A DNA stretch of 64,000 nucleotides from Pontibacter vulgaris (GTDB taxonomy: Bacteria; Bacteroidota; Bacteroidia; Cytophagales; Hymenobacteraceae), in assembly GCF_022758145.1 (NCBI RefSeq), contig NZ_JAJVDH010000003.1, forward strand, positions 930,001 to 994,000, in the 5' to 3' direction. The notes under the pieces were generated by a model. That model was given only the letters and a program-made list of their open reading frames with translations, ran no database searches and was not told the origin of the DNA. A program made the position numbers and the translations under genes. Positions 27,287-37,219 of this stretch are shown here, piece by piece. Each line of letters begins with the position of its first letter. Position 1 is the first letter of the stretch.

Positions 27287-27325
27287 CAAAAAAAGCCCGC
27301 AGTTTTCACAAACTGCGGGCTTTTA
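27287..27325 (-). terminator. Original ssrA terminator, now separated from ssrA by the insertion
   Basis: Read on the minus strand, after the ssrA-like 3' end with an encoded CCA comes a hairpin with arms aaaagcccgcagttt and aaactgcgggctttt followed by a T run. This is what should follow a stable RNA gene; the rest of that gene lies 25.8 kb away. Confidence 0.75.
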
Positions 27326-27334
27326 TACTTAATG

Positions 27335-27353
27335 GTGGAGATGCAGGGACTCG
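27335..27353. repeat. attL-like direct repeat: 3' end of ssrA
   Basis: gtggagatgcaggga at 27335-27349 repeats 53169-53183 (the ssrA 3' end), with tcg matching after one mismatch. It marks the left border of the integrated element, 200 bp from the integrase gene. Confidence 0.8.
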
Positions 27354-27554
27354 CAACCATGCTCCTCCTTGATTTTTGCTATTTCTTATTGCACTTCACA
27401 GTTAACTAATGATGCTCATTTCTATGATCATTATACCAACTAGTTAAACCTAAAACCAAATAATAGTAAAAACAGTGTCCGAGATTTATCCGAAAACGAA
27501 ACAACCATAATCACAATATAACAATATAATACCTATAAAAAAATCCTAAATTCT

Positions 27555-28772
27555 ATGACAATAAGATTTTACCTTGACAAGCCAAACGCTACCTGTAAGA
27601 CGGCTATATATTTATTTATCCGTGCAAAGAAAAAGACATATAAATTTAATACCGGACGCAGCATCACCCCAAAGTTTTGGGATTGCAAAAAGCAGGAGGT
27701 TAAATCTGGCCACCCATCTAAGGCAAAGCTCAACCAATTCTTAACAAACCTAAAAACAGATGTCTTCAATGCGAAAGAAGAGCTAGTGCAAAAAGGTGCA
27801 ACCACACTTGAAGAAATAAAAAACACGGTAGCTGCTATTGTCGCTGGCAAGGATTTGCAGGAAACTAAAGTCGGCTTCCTTGAGGCATACCAGCTATTTT
27901 TGAATGCCTATAAGGTCTCTCGATCTGAAGCAACTGTTAAGAAGTATAAAACTATTCTATCCCACCTGAACAAATATTCTGAACAAAGCAATAGCGACCT
28001 TTCTTTTAACATGATGGATATAGATTTCCAGGAAAGGTTTGTTGCCTACTTAATTCAAACTCCTAAGCTTACCAATAACACTATAGCCAGGCATATAAAA
28101 TTCTTGAAAACGTTCCTCGTATGGGCTACTGAGCGAGGCTACAATAGTAAAGCGGATTTCAAGAAGTTTAGGCAAAAAGAAGAGAAGGTTGATATTATAA
28201 CCTTAACCTATGAAGAGCTTATAACCTTACACAAGCTGGATCTTTCTACTAAACCTAAACTAGAGCGTGTTAGGGATGTCTTCTGCTTTGGCTGTTTTAC
28301 TGGACAGCGGTTTTCAGATATAGCGGCTTTGCAGCCAGAACACATCAAAGAAAACAAATGGCATCTACATTCACAGAAAACCAAGGATATAATCACGGTA
28401 CCCCTAAACGAGTTTGCACTTGAAATCTTAATCAAGTATACAATACATGGTCAGAAGCTACCATCTGTTTCAAACCAGAAGACAAATAAGTATCTAAAAG
28501 AACTCGGAGAGTTAGTGGGTATCAATGAACCGATTACACATGTCAGATACCAAGGAGTCAAGAAGATACAGTGTACTCTGCCGAAATATAAATTCATAGG
28601 CACCCATACTGCTAGACGAACCTTTTGCACTTTATCACTCGAAAAGGGCATGCAGCCAGAAATAGCCATGAAGATTTCAGGACATAAGGACTACAGAACA
28701 TTTCAAAAATACATCAATTTAACTAGTAAGGTAGTAGATACATCCATGCAGACTGTATGGTGCAGAAATTAG
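27555..28772 (+). CDS. Tyrosine site-specific recombinase (element integrase)
   Basis: This 405-residue integrase has an arm-binding N-terminal domain (MTIRFYLDKPNATCKTAIYL, residues 1-100), a SAM-like core-binding domain (about 105-205) and a catalytic domain with all key residues: R252 in CFTGQRFSDIA, H351-x-x-R354 in HTARRTFC, H377 in SGHKDYRTF and the nucleophile Y386. This is the phage_int_SAM_5 type frequent in Bacteroidota transposons and islands. It reads away from the left border, 200 bp from the ssrA-derived repeat, and should catalyse integration and excision at that repeat. A terminator follows at 28816. Confidence 0.93.
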   Translation: MTIRFYLDKPNATCKTAIYLFIRAKKKTYKFNTGRSITPKFWDCKKQEVKSGHPSKAKLNQFLTNLKTDVFNAKEELVQKGATTLEEIKNTVAAIVAGKDLQETKVGFLEAYQLFLNAYKVSRSEATVKKYKTILSHLNKYSEQSNSDLSFNMMDIDFQERFVAYLIQTPKLTNNTIARHIKFLKTFLVWATERGYNSKADFKKFRQKEEKVDIITLTYEELITLHKLDLSTKPKLERVRDVFCFGCFTGQRFSDIAALQPEHIKENKWHLHSQKTKDIITVPLNEFALEILIKYTIHGQKLPSVSNQKTNKYLKELGELVGINEPITHVRYQGVKKIQCTLPKYKFIGTHTARRTFCTLSLEKGMQPEIAMKISGHKDYRTFQKYINLTSKVVDTSMQTVWCRN

Positions 28773-28815
28773 TACATCCATTGACTAGGAATCAGAGTTA
28801 ATGAAATAATATAAT

Positions 28816-28853
28816 ACGCTTGCCAACCAATTTTAGGCCTGGCAAGCGTTTTT
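28816..28853 (+). terminator. Terminator after the integrase gene
   Basis: Arms acgcttgcca and tggcaagcgt are followed by a T run. Confidence 0.8.
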
Positions 28854-28855
28854 AC

Positions 28856-29234
28856 TTATGAATCCTTGACAGACCTATCTATATCACAAATTTACAAGAA
28901 GCACTTTTGCATTTTATAAAGAAATTTTCATTTCACACCGTCTTAATATCAGCATTTTCAGGGCGCAAATATTAAGAATTAAAGATATATAATATACATA
29001 TTATATTTTTAGCATATACACGGTAAAATCATATATCAAAACACAAGTTGCATAATCATCAATTTCTTTTTTTATAGCTCAAACAATCCTAATTTCCAAC
29101 AAAATTAACATACCTGAATGTAAATCTTTACAGATAAAGAATCTTATTTAAACACAAATTTGTATAAAGCACTAACATACCAACAATCATCTTCAAAATT
29201 AAGGTATATATAACATTTAATATTATCAAGAAGG
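28856..29234. other. AT-rich intergenic region
   Basis: About 380 bp with a very high A+T content between integrase and HTH gene. It probably holds the promoter of the HTH/Rep genes and perhaps element att-arm sites. No gene is seen. Confidence 0.5.
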
Positions 29235-29585
29235 ATGAAAACCATGCAAAAGCCAAATACAAATGACCCGTATTTAGAAATTCAGGAATCGATAGTTTCG
29301 AAACTAGGCGAAATCATCAGTTCCCTTATGAGCTTAATTAAACCTTTCATAACACAGGCTGAAAAAGGAGGAGAAATCAATCCAACCGTTATACCTATTC
29401 CATATGAGCCGGAACAAGGATTTTACACACGTAAGCAAGCAGCTAAATTCATGAGTTGCAGCCCATCTACTATCAGAAATAGAATGAAAAGTGGCAAACT
29501 CAAATACTACAGCTGGGGCCGTAGAGTATTTTTTAAGAAGGAGGATTTAATAGCTTCTGCAATACCTTCTACTGATTTAAGCTAA
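29235..29585 (+). CDS. Helix-turn-helix (excisionase-type HTH_17) protein
   Basis: This 116-residue protein ends with the MerR/excisionase-like HTH_17 motif (YTRKQAAKFMSCSPSTIRNR, then MKSGKLKYYSWGRRVFFKKEDL, about 70-110). The N-terminal half is a helical extension seen in many Bacteroidota element proteins. Family knowledge: such genes lie next to integrase and replication genes and act as excisionases or as regulators of mobilisation. An alternative start at ATG 29244 would remove three residues. Its position between integrase and replication protein fits control of excision. Confidence 0.78.
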   Translation: MKTMQKPNTNDPYLEIQESIVSKLGEIISSLMSLIKPFITQAEKGGEINPTVIPIPYEPEQGFYTRKQAAKFMSCSPSTIRNRMKSGKLKYYSWGRRVFFKKEDLIASAIPSTDLS

Positions 29586-29742
29586 ATCACAAGAAAGCAC
29601 CATCCAGTTGCTAGGTATTATATCTGAAGTAAATATATAAATACTCATATGTATACTATCATCTTAGCAGCTATGCTATCACTTTGCTTAACGTGTCCCT
29701 ATAGTAAGAATAATTTCGTTACACTTTCTGTAACAGTCAGCT

Positions 29743-30696
29743 ATGATACCATCATATGATACTGTCAACTGCTGGCTACCTAGAGACTACATTAAAGATG
29801 CAGCGCAAGAGAATTGTATCCTTGACAAATTAAGTAATGTAGGTCACAGCTACAAAGAAAGTACTGGGCATACTCAGTATGGACAGCTAGGCAATTTGGC
29901 ATTAACTATCACCGAAAGGCGCATTTCTATAAGAGGTAGCCTTTGCAAGTATTATTATGGAGACAATTTGCACCCGTTAAACTTGAATGACACCAAATTA
30001 GCCATAGAGAAGCTTTCTGACAACCTCTTATTACCAATAGGTAATGCTCAGGTCTCTAGATTAGATTTGGCTAGCAACATATCGATGCAACACCCTGTTT
30101 CTCTTTACCTGCATTATCTAGGGTTAGCTAAATCCTACACACGACTTGAGAATCCAAAGAGTGTTACTTACAACAAAAGCAATCTCAAGCTCTCTTTTTA
30201 TGATAAAGTCGCTGAAATGAAACAGAAAAAGATAACAATGCCCCCTGCAGTTAGGTTAATGCATCTGTTACGGTATGAAATGAGTTATATTAAGCAAATA
30301 GACAAGCAACTTAAACGGAATGTAACAGTGGGTATACTCTACCAACCAGCATTCTACCATAGTATAGTAGACCATTGGCACAAAGGTTATCTTGCTATAC
30401 TTAAGGAGCGATCTATCAGAATAGGTTCTACAGGCTTAGACATAATAGACAATCCTCGTCTTTTAGGAGAATTGGCCCTTATTAAAACATATGGAGGTGT
30501 TATGGCAACTTTAGAAGCACTTGAAGAAGCAAAGCAACTAAAGCCATATACTGACAAAAGGAGAACTGCTGCAAGTCGACTATCTCGAAGAGTCAAGGAG
30601 CTGGCATCTCATTCTGAATACACCTTTCAAAGCCCCCTTATCGATGAACTAGATCAGAAGATAGCGGAGGCAGTTAATTATGCTTTGTTACAATAG
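29743..30696 (+). CDS. Phage/plasmid replication protein, gene II/X-like
   Basis: This 317-residue protein resembles the Bacteroidota phage/plasmid replication initiators related to filamentous phage gene II/X and Rep_trans proteins. Landmarks are the start YDTVNCWLPRDYI, the RISIRGSLCKYYYGDNLHPL segment, VSRLDLASNI, LKLSFYDKVAEMKQKK and LLRYEMSYIKQIDKQL. Members nick DNA to start rolling-circle replication. In this element it could copy the excised circle, or its nicking activity could support mobilisation. No classical HUH motif is obvious, so the active site is not assigned. It lies 160 bp behind the HTH gene on the same strand. Confidence 0.72.
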   Translation: MIPSYDTVNCWLPRDYIKDAAQENCILDKLSNVGHSYKESTGHTQYGQLGNLALTITERRISIRGSLCKYYYGDNLHPLNLNDTKLAIEKLSDNLLLPIGNAQVSRLDLASNISMQHPVSLYLHYLGLAKSYTRLENPKSVTYNKSNLKLSFYDKVAEMKQKKITMPPAVRLMHLLRYEMSYIKQIDKQLKRNVTVGILYQPAFYHSIVDHWHKGYLAILKERSIRIGSTGLDIIDNPRLLGELALIKTYGGVMATLEALEEAKQLKPYTDKRRTAASRLSRRVKELASHSEYTFQSPLIDELDQKIAEAVNYALLQ

Positions 30697-31178
30697 AATA
30701 TTTATGCCCTAATGGCATGGCAAAACTATTGAACAAACTAGCATGAAACATTGTGTACGGTTTTTAACTTAAAACCCTAAACTGTCTTTAAGTAGTAACA
30801 AATAGAATAAACCTTATTAAACCTCCAAAATATCACGCATTTAGCTTGTCTCAATCGTTACATATAAATAATATATATATTAAACTGCTTATCTGTACTA
30901 CATTGTAGGACAATATGTTAATAAACAGGGGTTGTTCCGGATACATATATATAAAGCTTATTGTTATTTTATAAGGCCCCAAAATCCTACTTAAAGCCAA
31001 TAGATTTAATTACAGTTTTTCTCACTCTATGAGCTGCTTCTATCTAAAAATCATCCGATATAAGTAACCGAATACTTTTTAGATAATCCTATTAAGTGTG
31101 TGCAAAATAAACCTTTAGATAAAAGCAATAGTAAACGTAGCTTAGTAAACATTGGCATTTATATCTACCTTTGCGTCC
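30697..31178. other. AT-rich region upstream of the metal-efflux genes
   Basis: About 480 bp that separates the replication module from the metal-resistance cargo and should contain the promoter of the DUF6660/RND unit. No gene or clear operator was recognised. Confidence 0.55.
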
Positions 31179-31496
31179 ATGAAGTACCCGACAGTCATTT
31201 GGGGGTTATTTATCTTTCTACTGGCGTGCTTGCCTTGCACGGACGGCGGGACGGCTTATGCCCAGGGTATAGAAACAGAAGTACAAGCTGATTTAACCCA
31301 TTCAGACGCTGATCAGGAAGCAGACCTTTGTTCCCCTTTATGTGAATGCAACTGCTGCGGAGGTATTACCTTAACTATTCAATTTCAAAAAGTAACCCAG
31401 CCGCTTGTGCTTCCACAAAGCACTAACCATTCTACCTATATGGTCCGCGGCCCTGTGGCTCCGATCATCCCATTCTGGCACCCGCCTAAAGCTTAA
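31179..31496 (+). CDS. DUF6660-like small secreted Cys-rich protein
   Basis: This product of 105 residues starts at MKYPTVIWGLFIFLLACLPC, a signal peptide; an upstream frame adds nine residues without support. The mature part is acidic/His-containing (THSDADQEADLC) and carries a compact CSPLCECNCCG cluster, then a beta-like tail ending HPPKA. Such small proteins (DUF6660, from memory) regularly precede CusA/CzcA-type efflux genes in Bacteroidota. The Cys-rich motif suggests binding of a soft metal ion in the periplasm, handing it to the efflux pump encoded 110 bp downstream. This role is inferred. Confidence 0.7.
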   Translation: MKYPTVIWGLFIFLLACLPCTDGGTAYAQGIETEVQADLTHSDADQEADLCSPLCECNCCGGITLTIQFQKVTQPLVLPQSTNHSTYMVRGPVAPIIPFWHPPKA

Positions 31497-31606
31497 CCTA
31501 TTTTTCTTTAGAGTAAGAAAACACGCTTAGTTGCATCCATATGCGACCAGAAAGGCGTGCGCATACACTTGGTGTATGTGGTATTTTGGGTTTAATCAAC
31601 ACACAA

Positions 31607-34600
31607 GTGCTAGACAGAATCATTCATTTTTCTATCTACAACAAGCTTATTATCGGCCTTTTTACGCTGGTGCTTGTTGTATGGGGCAGCTATTCCCTAA
31701 CGCAGCTGCCCATCGATGCCGTACCGGACATCACCAATAACCAGGTGCAGGTTATTACCACCAGCCCTTCGCTGGCTGCCCAGGAAGTAGAACGACTGAT
31801 CAGCTTCCCGGTAGAGCAAACGATGTCTACTATTCCAAACATCGAAGAAGTACGCTCCATATCCCGCTTTGGCCTTTCCGTAGTGACCATCGTCTTTAAG
31901 GAGCGGGTAGATGTGTACTGGGCCAGACAGCAGGTGGCAGAGCGATTGGTAGAAGCTGCTGAAAACATTCCCCCAGGCGTGGGCAGTCCCGAAATGGCTC
32001 CTATTTCAACTGGTCTTGGGGAGATTTACCAGTATGTGGTTCATGCCAAGCCAGGCTACGAAAAGCAGTATAGCCCCGTAGAGTTACGTACCATCCAGGA
32101 CTGGATCGTTCGCCGGCAGTTGCTCGGAACGCCTGGAGTGGCTGAAGTAAACAGCTTTGGCGGCTATCTCAAGCAATATGAAATCGCGGTTGATCCTGAC
32201 CGGCTGAAGGCTCATAACTTAAGCATTTCGGATGTGCTGGAAGCACTCGAACGCAATAACGGGAATACCGGCGGAGCCTACATAGACAAGAAACCGAACG
32301 CTTACTTTGTCCGCAGCGAAGGCCTGATTGAAAGCCTGGACGAAATAGGCAAGGTAGTGGTACAAAACACCTCAGATGGCACTCCTGTTCTTATCTCGGA
32401 TATTGCGCAGGTGCAATTTGGGACGGCCAACCGGTACGGGGCTTTAACGGATGCAAAAGGCGAAGCTGTAGGTGGTATTGTGATGCTGCTCAAAGGCGAG
32501 AATACCAACCAGGTAGTAGCTCGCGTGAAAGAGAAGATGAACCAGATCACCAAGTCACTTCCGGAAGGGGTAGCAGTGGAAGCTTTCCTGGATCGTAGCG
32601 AGCTGATTGGCCGGGCGATCGGCACGGTAGAGCGTAACCTGATCGAAGGGGCGCTGATCGTTATCTTTGTGCTGGTACTCTTCCTTGGTAACTTCCGTGC
32701 AGGCTTAGTCGTGGCTTCCGTGATCCCGCTTTCGATGCTCTTTGCCATTATTATGATGAACCTGTTTGGAGTAACAGGCAACCTGATGAGCTTGGGAGCT
32801 ATTGACTTTGGGATCATTGTAGATGGTGCCGTAATCATTGTAGAAGCCACTATGCACCATTTGGGGCTTCGGAATGGTAACAGGCTCACCCAGGCACAAA
32901 TGGACGAAGAAGTTTACGACTCCGCCCGTAAGATACGTACATCCGCTGCCTTTGGGGAAATCATCATCCTGATCGTGTATTTACCTATCCTGGTACTGGT
33001 AGGCATCGAAGGGAAGATGTTCCGCCCAATGGCCTTGACCGTGTCATTTGCAATCCTGGGAGCTTTTATACTTTCGCTGACCTATGTGCCGATGATGTCT
33101 GCCTTGGTACTTAGCAAAAACACGAATCGTAAGCGCAATATTTCAGATAAGATGATGGACTTCTTTCAACGTCTTTATGATCCAGTTATTCGGGGCGCGC
33201 TAAAGTTCAAAGCATTGGTATTACTTCTGGCGGTAGGGTTATTTGCCTTGGCCCTGGTTATGTTCTCCCGCATGGGCAGCGAGTTTATTCCTACGTTGGA
33301 AGAAGGCGATTTTGCTCTGGAAACCAGGTTGCTAACCGGCAGCTCTTTATCTGAAACGATTGAAAAAGTATCGCTGGCATCCCGTATCCTTAAAGAGCAA
33401 TTTCCGGAAGTAAAGGAAGTGATCAGCAAGATCGGGGCTGCAGAAATCCCGACAGACCCGATGCCAATGGAATCGTCTGACATCACCATTATGCTGAAGG
33501 ACAAATCAGAATGGACGAGCGCCAATACCAGGGAAGAACTGGCCAGTAAAATGACTGAAGCCCTGGAAGCAATTCCAGGTGTTACGTTTGGGGTGTCACA
33601 GCCCATTCAGCTGCGTTCTAACGAACTCATTTCCGGGGTGCGACAGGACGTAGGTATCAAGATATTTGGAGAAGACATAGCAGAGCTAACCCGTCTTTCT
33701 CAGGAAGTAGGGCGCGTGGTGGCATCCGTCGAAGGGGCAGAAGATCTGTATGTAGAACAAGTATCAGGGCTTCCCCAGATTGTAGTGGACATCAACCGTG
33801 ACCAGATTGCCAAGTTCGGACTGGACGTGGAAACAGTCAATCAAACCATTAATGCAGCATTTGCCGGGCAAAGTGCCGGGATGGTGTATGAAGGGGATCG
33901 TCGCTTTGATATGGTGGTTCGCCTTACGCAGGACGAACGGCATGACATCGACGATGTGCGGCAGCTTTATATTACGACATCCACCGGCCTACAGGTGCCA
34001 CTTACGCAGTTGGCTAATATCCAATACCGTCAGGGACCTAACCAGATACAGCGCGAAGATGCCCAACGACGTATTATTGTGGGTTTTAACGTCCGTGGCC
34101 GCGATATAGCCAGCGTAGTAGAAGAAGTACAGGAAAAGATTGATCGGGCAGTGCAGCTGCCCGTAGGGTACTTTGTTACCTATGGGGGTCAGTTTGAAAA
34201 CCTGGAGCAAGCCAACAAACGGCTCTCGGTCGCTGTACCGGCAGCTTTGGCGCTGATATTCCTGCTGCTTTTCCTGACATTCCGTTCCGTTCGTCATTCG
34301 CTGTTGATCTTTACAGCGATTCCGTTATCTGCTATTGGTGGTGTACTCGCCTTATGGGTGCGCGGGATGCCGTTTAGTATTTCTGCCGGGGTCGGGTTTA
34401 TTGCGTTGTTTGGTGTAGCCGTGTTGAATGGTATTGTGCTAATTGCAGAGTTTAACAGGCAACGCAAAGAGCAGCCAGGCTTAAGCTTGCGGGACGTGGT
34501 GTTGAACGGTACTGCCATCCGTTTGCGACCAGTGCTGATGACAGCTACCGTAGCTTCGTTAGGCTTTCTGCCAATGGCACTCTCCAGTACTGCTGGAGCA

Positions 34601-35998
34601 GAAGTTCAGAAACCATTGGCTACCGTGGTGATTGGTGGGCTTATTACAAGCACGCTACTTACGCTGGTGGTATTACCTGTGCTGTACATCCTGCTAGAAA
34701 ACTATTACCTGAAACGCCTGCAAAGGAGATCGGGCGGTAGTGATTTCTCTACAGCTGCAGCATCTGTACTCCTTATTCTTTTGACCTTCGGCTTTATAGT
34801 TGGCGCAGCACCTGCTGCACATGCACAAGGGCCAATGAAGCAGTATACCTTACATGAAGCAGAGGAACGCACACTCGCGCAGAATCCTGCTGTAGGCGCT
34901 GCGAAGTTAGAGGTAAAAAGGATTCAAGCTTTGCAGGGAGCTTCCTGGGATCTGGACAAAACGCAAGTACAGTTTTCAACCGGTAAACTCAATACTGGCA
35001 CCTATGACAACGAAGTTTCTGTTTCGCAGTCCTTCTCAATGCCCACGCTGTATAGCAGGCAGGCTAAGCTTGCCAACGAACTCACTGAGGTCAGCAAAGT
35101 TAATCTGACGCAACGCCAGCGGGAAGCAATACGCGATGTAAGGCTCAACTATTATGGTCTGGTGTATGCCCTGTCACGGTTACGATTACTTGCCTACCAG
35201 GACAGTTTATATGTGCAGTTTGCCAAAGCTGCACAGACGAGGCTGCGCACAGGAGAAACGAACCTGCTGGAAAAAGTAACTGCCGAAGCACAACTCTCTG
35301 AGGTGCGTAACAATGCTTTTCAGGCAGAAACTGATGTTGCCGTCTTCCAGGAAAGGCTACAGGCATTGCTGGTAACTGATACGCTTGTTGCGACAGCAGA
35401 TACAATGCTGAACCGGCTGCCTATGCCTATCATAACCGAGGCGCAACTGGAACAAAATCCAAGGCTTCGCCTGGCACAGCAGCAAGTAAGTGTTCGGCAG
35501 GCAGAAACAAAGCTGGAACGCGCGAAGTTGTTACCAGACCTGCAACTTGGGTATACGAACCGCACCCTGGGGGGCAACCATGCCAGCGATGGTGCAGAAG
35601 CCTTTGAAGCGCCACAGGAAGTTTCCGTTGGGCTGGCTATCCCACTCTGGGCAAGACCACAGAAGCGCCGCATTGATGCTGCTAAACTACAATCAGAAGC
35701 AGCAGAGTTGAACCTGCAACAAACCCGCAACGAGGTGCAGGCAGATGCCCAAGTGGCACTACAGCAAGCTCTAAAACTACAAAGTAGCTTGGCTTATTAC
35801 GAAAAGACTGCCTTGCCACAGGCTCAGCTTATTATTACCCAGGCCACGAAAGCTTACCGTGCAGGAGAGATAAGTTACCAGGACTACATTCTGAATTTGA
35901 ACAGGGGGCTGACCATCCGGACCAATTACCTGGAGACGCTTTATACTTATGATCGAGCGGTTATCGAACTGCAGTACATCCTGGAAAATCAACAATAA
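31607..35998 (+). CDS. CusA/CzcA-type heavy-metal RND pump fused to a TolC-like outer-membrane domain
   Basis: This protein of 1463 residues starts at GTG 31607 (VLDRIIHFSIYNKLIIGLFT), which aligns with the usual CusA N-terminus; a longer frame from 31541 adds 22 unrelated residues. Residues 1 to about 1030 form the RND pump with 12 membrane segments, the PIDAVPDITNNQVQV strand and the helix GAIDFGIIVDGAVIIVEA, whose Asp/Glu pattern is typical of metal-proton antiporters. From about 1060 a TolC-type outer-membrane factor follows (YTLHEAEERTLAQNPAVGAA, repeated coiled coils). A second signal-like segment (VLLILLTFGFIVGAAPAAHA) lies at the junction. The single chain may be split by processing there. 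Substrate candidates are Cu/Ag or Zn/Cd/Co. Confidence 0.93.
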   Translation: MLDRIIHFSIYNKLIIGLFTLVLVVWGSYSLTQLPIDAVPDITNNQVQVITTSPSLAAQEVERLISFPVEQTMSTIPNIEEVRSISRFGLSVVTIVFKERVDVYWARQQVAERLVEAAENIPPGVGSPEMAPISTGLGEIYQYVVHAKPGYEKQYSPVELRTIQDWIVRRQLLGTPGVAEVNSFGGYLKQYEIAVDPDRLKAHNLSISDVLEALERNNGNTGGAYIDKKPNAYFVRSEGLIESLDEIGKVVVQNTSDGTPVLISDIAQVQFGTANRYGALTDAKGEAVGGIVMLLKGENTNQVVARVKEKMNQITKSLPEGVAVEAFLDRSELIGRAIGTVERNLIEGALIVIFVLVLFLGNFRAGLVVASVIPLSMLFAIIMMNLFGVTGNLMSLGAIDFGIIVDGAVIIVEATMHHLGLRNGNRLTQAQMDEEVYDSARKIRTSAAFGEIIILIVYLPILVLVGIEGKMFRPMALTVSFAILGAFILSLTYVPMMSALVLSKNTNRKRNISDKMMDFFQRLYDPVIRGALKFKALVLLLAVGLFALALVMFSRMGSEFIPTLEEGDFALETRLLTGSSLSETIEKVSLASRILKEQFPEVKEVISKIGAAEIPTDPMPMESSDITIMLKDKSEWTSANTREELASKMTEALEAIPGVTFGVSQPIQLRSNELISGVRQDVGIKIFGEDIAELTRLSQEVGRVVASVEGAEDLYVEQVSGLPQIVVDINRDQIAKFGLDVETVNQTINAAFAGQSAGMVYEGDRRFDMVVRLTQDERHDIDDVRQLYITTSTGLQVPLTQLANIQYRQGPNQIQREDAQRRIIVGFNVRGRDIASVVEEVQEKIDRAVQLPVGYFVTYGGQFENLEQANKRLSVAVPAALALIFLLLFLTFRSVRHSLLIFTAIPLSAIGGVLALWVRGMPFSISAGVGFIALFGVAVLNGIVLIAEFNRQRKEQPGLSLRDVVLNGTAIRLRPVLMTATVASLGFLPMALSSTAGAEVQKPLATVVIGGLITSTLLTLVVLPVLYILLENYYLKRLQRRSGGSDFSTAAASVLLILLTFGFIVGAAPAAHAQGPMKQYTLHEAEERTLAQNPAVGAAKLEVKRIQALQGASWDLDKTQVQFSTGKLNTGTYDNEVSVSQSFSMPTLYSRQAKLANELTEVSKVNLTQRQREAIRDVRLNYYGLVYALSRLRLLAYQDSLYVQFAKAAQTRLRTGETNLLEKVTAEAQLSEVRNNAFQAETDVAVFQERLQALLVTDTLVATADTMLNRLPMPIITEAQLEQNPRLRLAQQQVSVRQAETKLERAKLLPDLQLGYTNRTLGGNHASDGAEAFEAPQEVSVGLAIPLWARPQKRRIDAAKLQSEAAELNLQQTRNEVQADAQVALQQALKLQSSLAYYEKTALPQAQLIITQATKAYRAGEISYQDYILNLNRGLTIRTNYLETLYTYDRAVIELQYILENQQ

Positions 35999-37209
35999 TG
36001 AATTTACAAGAAAAATCATCCGAAATGAAAAGGATCATCTATATCGTATACCTTACCTGTTTTCTGATTTTCACTGCCTGTGGCAATTCGGCTGAACCAG
36101 CACAGGAAGAGGCGGAAGCTCATGAAGAAGAAAGTCCCGATAGAGCAGAACTTACCGCAGAGCAGTATCAGGTAGCCGGGATTACCTTAGGCAAGCCCGA
36201 AATGCGCAACTTGAGCAACATGCTCACCTTAACGGGCAAACTGGATCTCCCCCCGCAGAATATGGCTTCGGTAACAGCCCCGCTTGGCGGCTTTATCCGG
36301 AAAACAGAAGTTCTGGAAGGCCGCTTCGTGAAAAAGGGGGAATTACTGGCTACCATTGAAAACCCGGAGTTTGTAACTTTACAGGAAGATTACCTGGAAG
36401 CCAGAAGCCGCCTGGACTACTTGGAGCTGGAATACAAACGCCAAAAGGAATTGCACGAGGAGCAGGTTACGGCTGCGAAAACTTACCAGCAAACCGTTGC
36501 AGAGTATAAAAGCATGCAAACGCGGGTAGAAGCCCTGCAGGAACGTTTAGCCATCATCGGCATTACCAATGGTTCGCTGCGAACTGGCAAAATCAAACGT
36601 GTTTTGCCACTTTATGCGCCGTTGGAAGGGTATATTACTTTTGTTAATGCGGATGTGGGTCGATACGTGGCTCCTACCGATGTGCTTTTCCGCATTGCTG
36701 ATACTGACCACATGCACGTAGAGCTGACCGTGTTCGAGAAAGACCTGGCTACGTTGAGAAAGGGACAGAAAGTACATTATTCGCTTCCGGGTGAAACAGT
36801 CGTGAACCATCAGGCTACGATCTACCTGATCGGCAAAGAGATCAGCCCGGAACGTACTGTGCAGGTGCATGCGCATATGGAAGACGAAGACAAGGACCTG
36901 GTACCAGGCATGTATGTGCAGGCGCAGGTAGCACTGGATAACAGGCAGGTACTGGCTTTACCAGAGGCGGCAGTTGTGCAGGAAAATAACAGCAATTTTA
37001 TTTTTCTATACACAGGTCAAGCAAAGGAAGGAGAAGCTGTGATGAAGCAATTCCGCATGGTGCCAATAGAACGCGGCATGGAAGAAGGCGGGTTTGTACA
37101 GGTAGCCCTTCCTGCTGGCGTCGATACGGCTACAAACAACTTTGTAACTAAAGGCGCACACTCGTTGCTTGCCAAAATGCGAAACTCCGAGGAAGAAGGT
37201 CATCATTAA
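35998..37209 (+). CDS. CusB/CzcB-type periplasmic adaptor lipoprotein
   Basis: This 403-residue membrane fusion protein overlaps the RND stop codon by one base (TAATG), so translation is coupled. MKRIIYIVYLTCFLIFTA then Cys is a lipoprotein leader, preceded by nine residues (an ATG at 36025 is an alternative start). An acidic/His stretch (AQEEAEAHEEESPDRAE) follows, then the lipoyl half-motifs SVTAPLGGFIRKTEVLEGRF and YAPLEGYITFVNADVG around a coiled coil with REE-like heptads, and the beta-barrel domain. It joins the inner-membrane pump to the outer-membrane part. No CusF-like domain is present. Confidence 0.92.
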   Translation: MNLQEKSSEMKRIIYIVYLTCFLIFTACGNSAEPAQEEAEAHEEESPDRAELTAEQYQVAGITLGKPEMRNLSNMLTLTGKLDLPPQNMASVTAPLGGFIRKTEVLEGRFVKKGELLATIENPEFVTLQEDYLEARSRLDYLELEYKRQKELHEEQVTAAKTYQQTVAEYKSMQTRVEALQERLAIIGITNGSLRTGKIKRVLPLYAPLEGYITFVNADVGRYVAPTDVLFRIADTDHMHVELTVFEKDLATLRKGQKVHYSLPGETVVNHQATIYLIGKEISPERTVQVHAHMEDEDKDLVPGMYVQAQVALDNRQVLALPEAAVVQENNSNFIFLYTGQAKEGEAVMKQFRMVPIERGMEEGGFVQVALPAGVDTATNNFVTKGAHSLLAKMRNSEEEGHH

Positions 37210-37219
37210 TCAAGAAGCT

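Noticed and set aside
27335-27360. A second ssrA gene or a tRNA gene at the left border
   Set aside because: Only about 20 bases of the 3' end are present, and the T-loop differs. No acceptor 5' strand or tag frame is there; it is an attachment-site copy.
31100-31291. Short frame before DUF6660
   Set aside because: It overlaps the signal-peptide gene at 31179 in another frame and has no start context.
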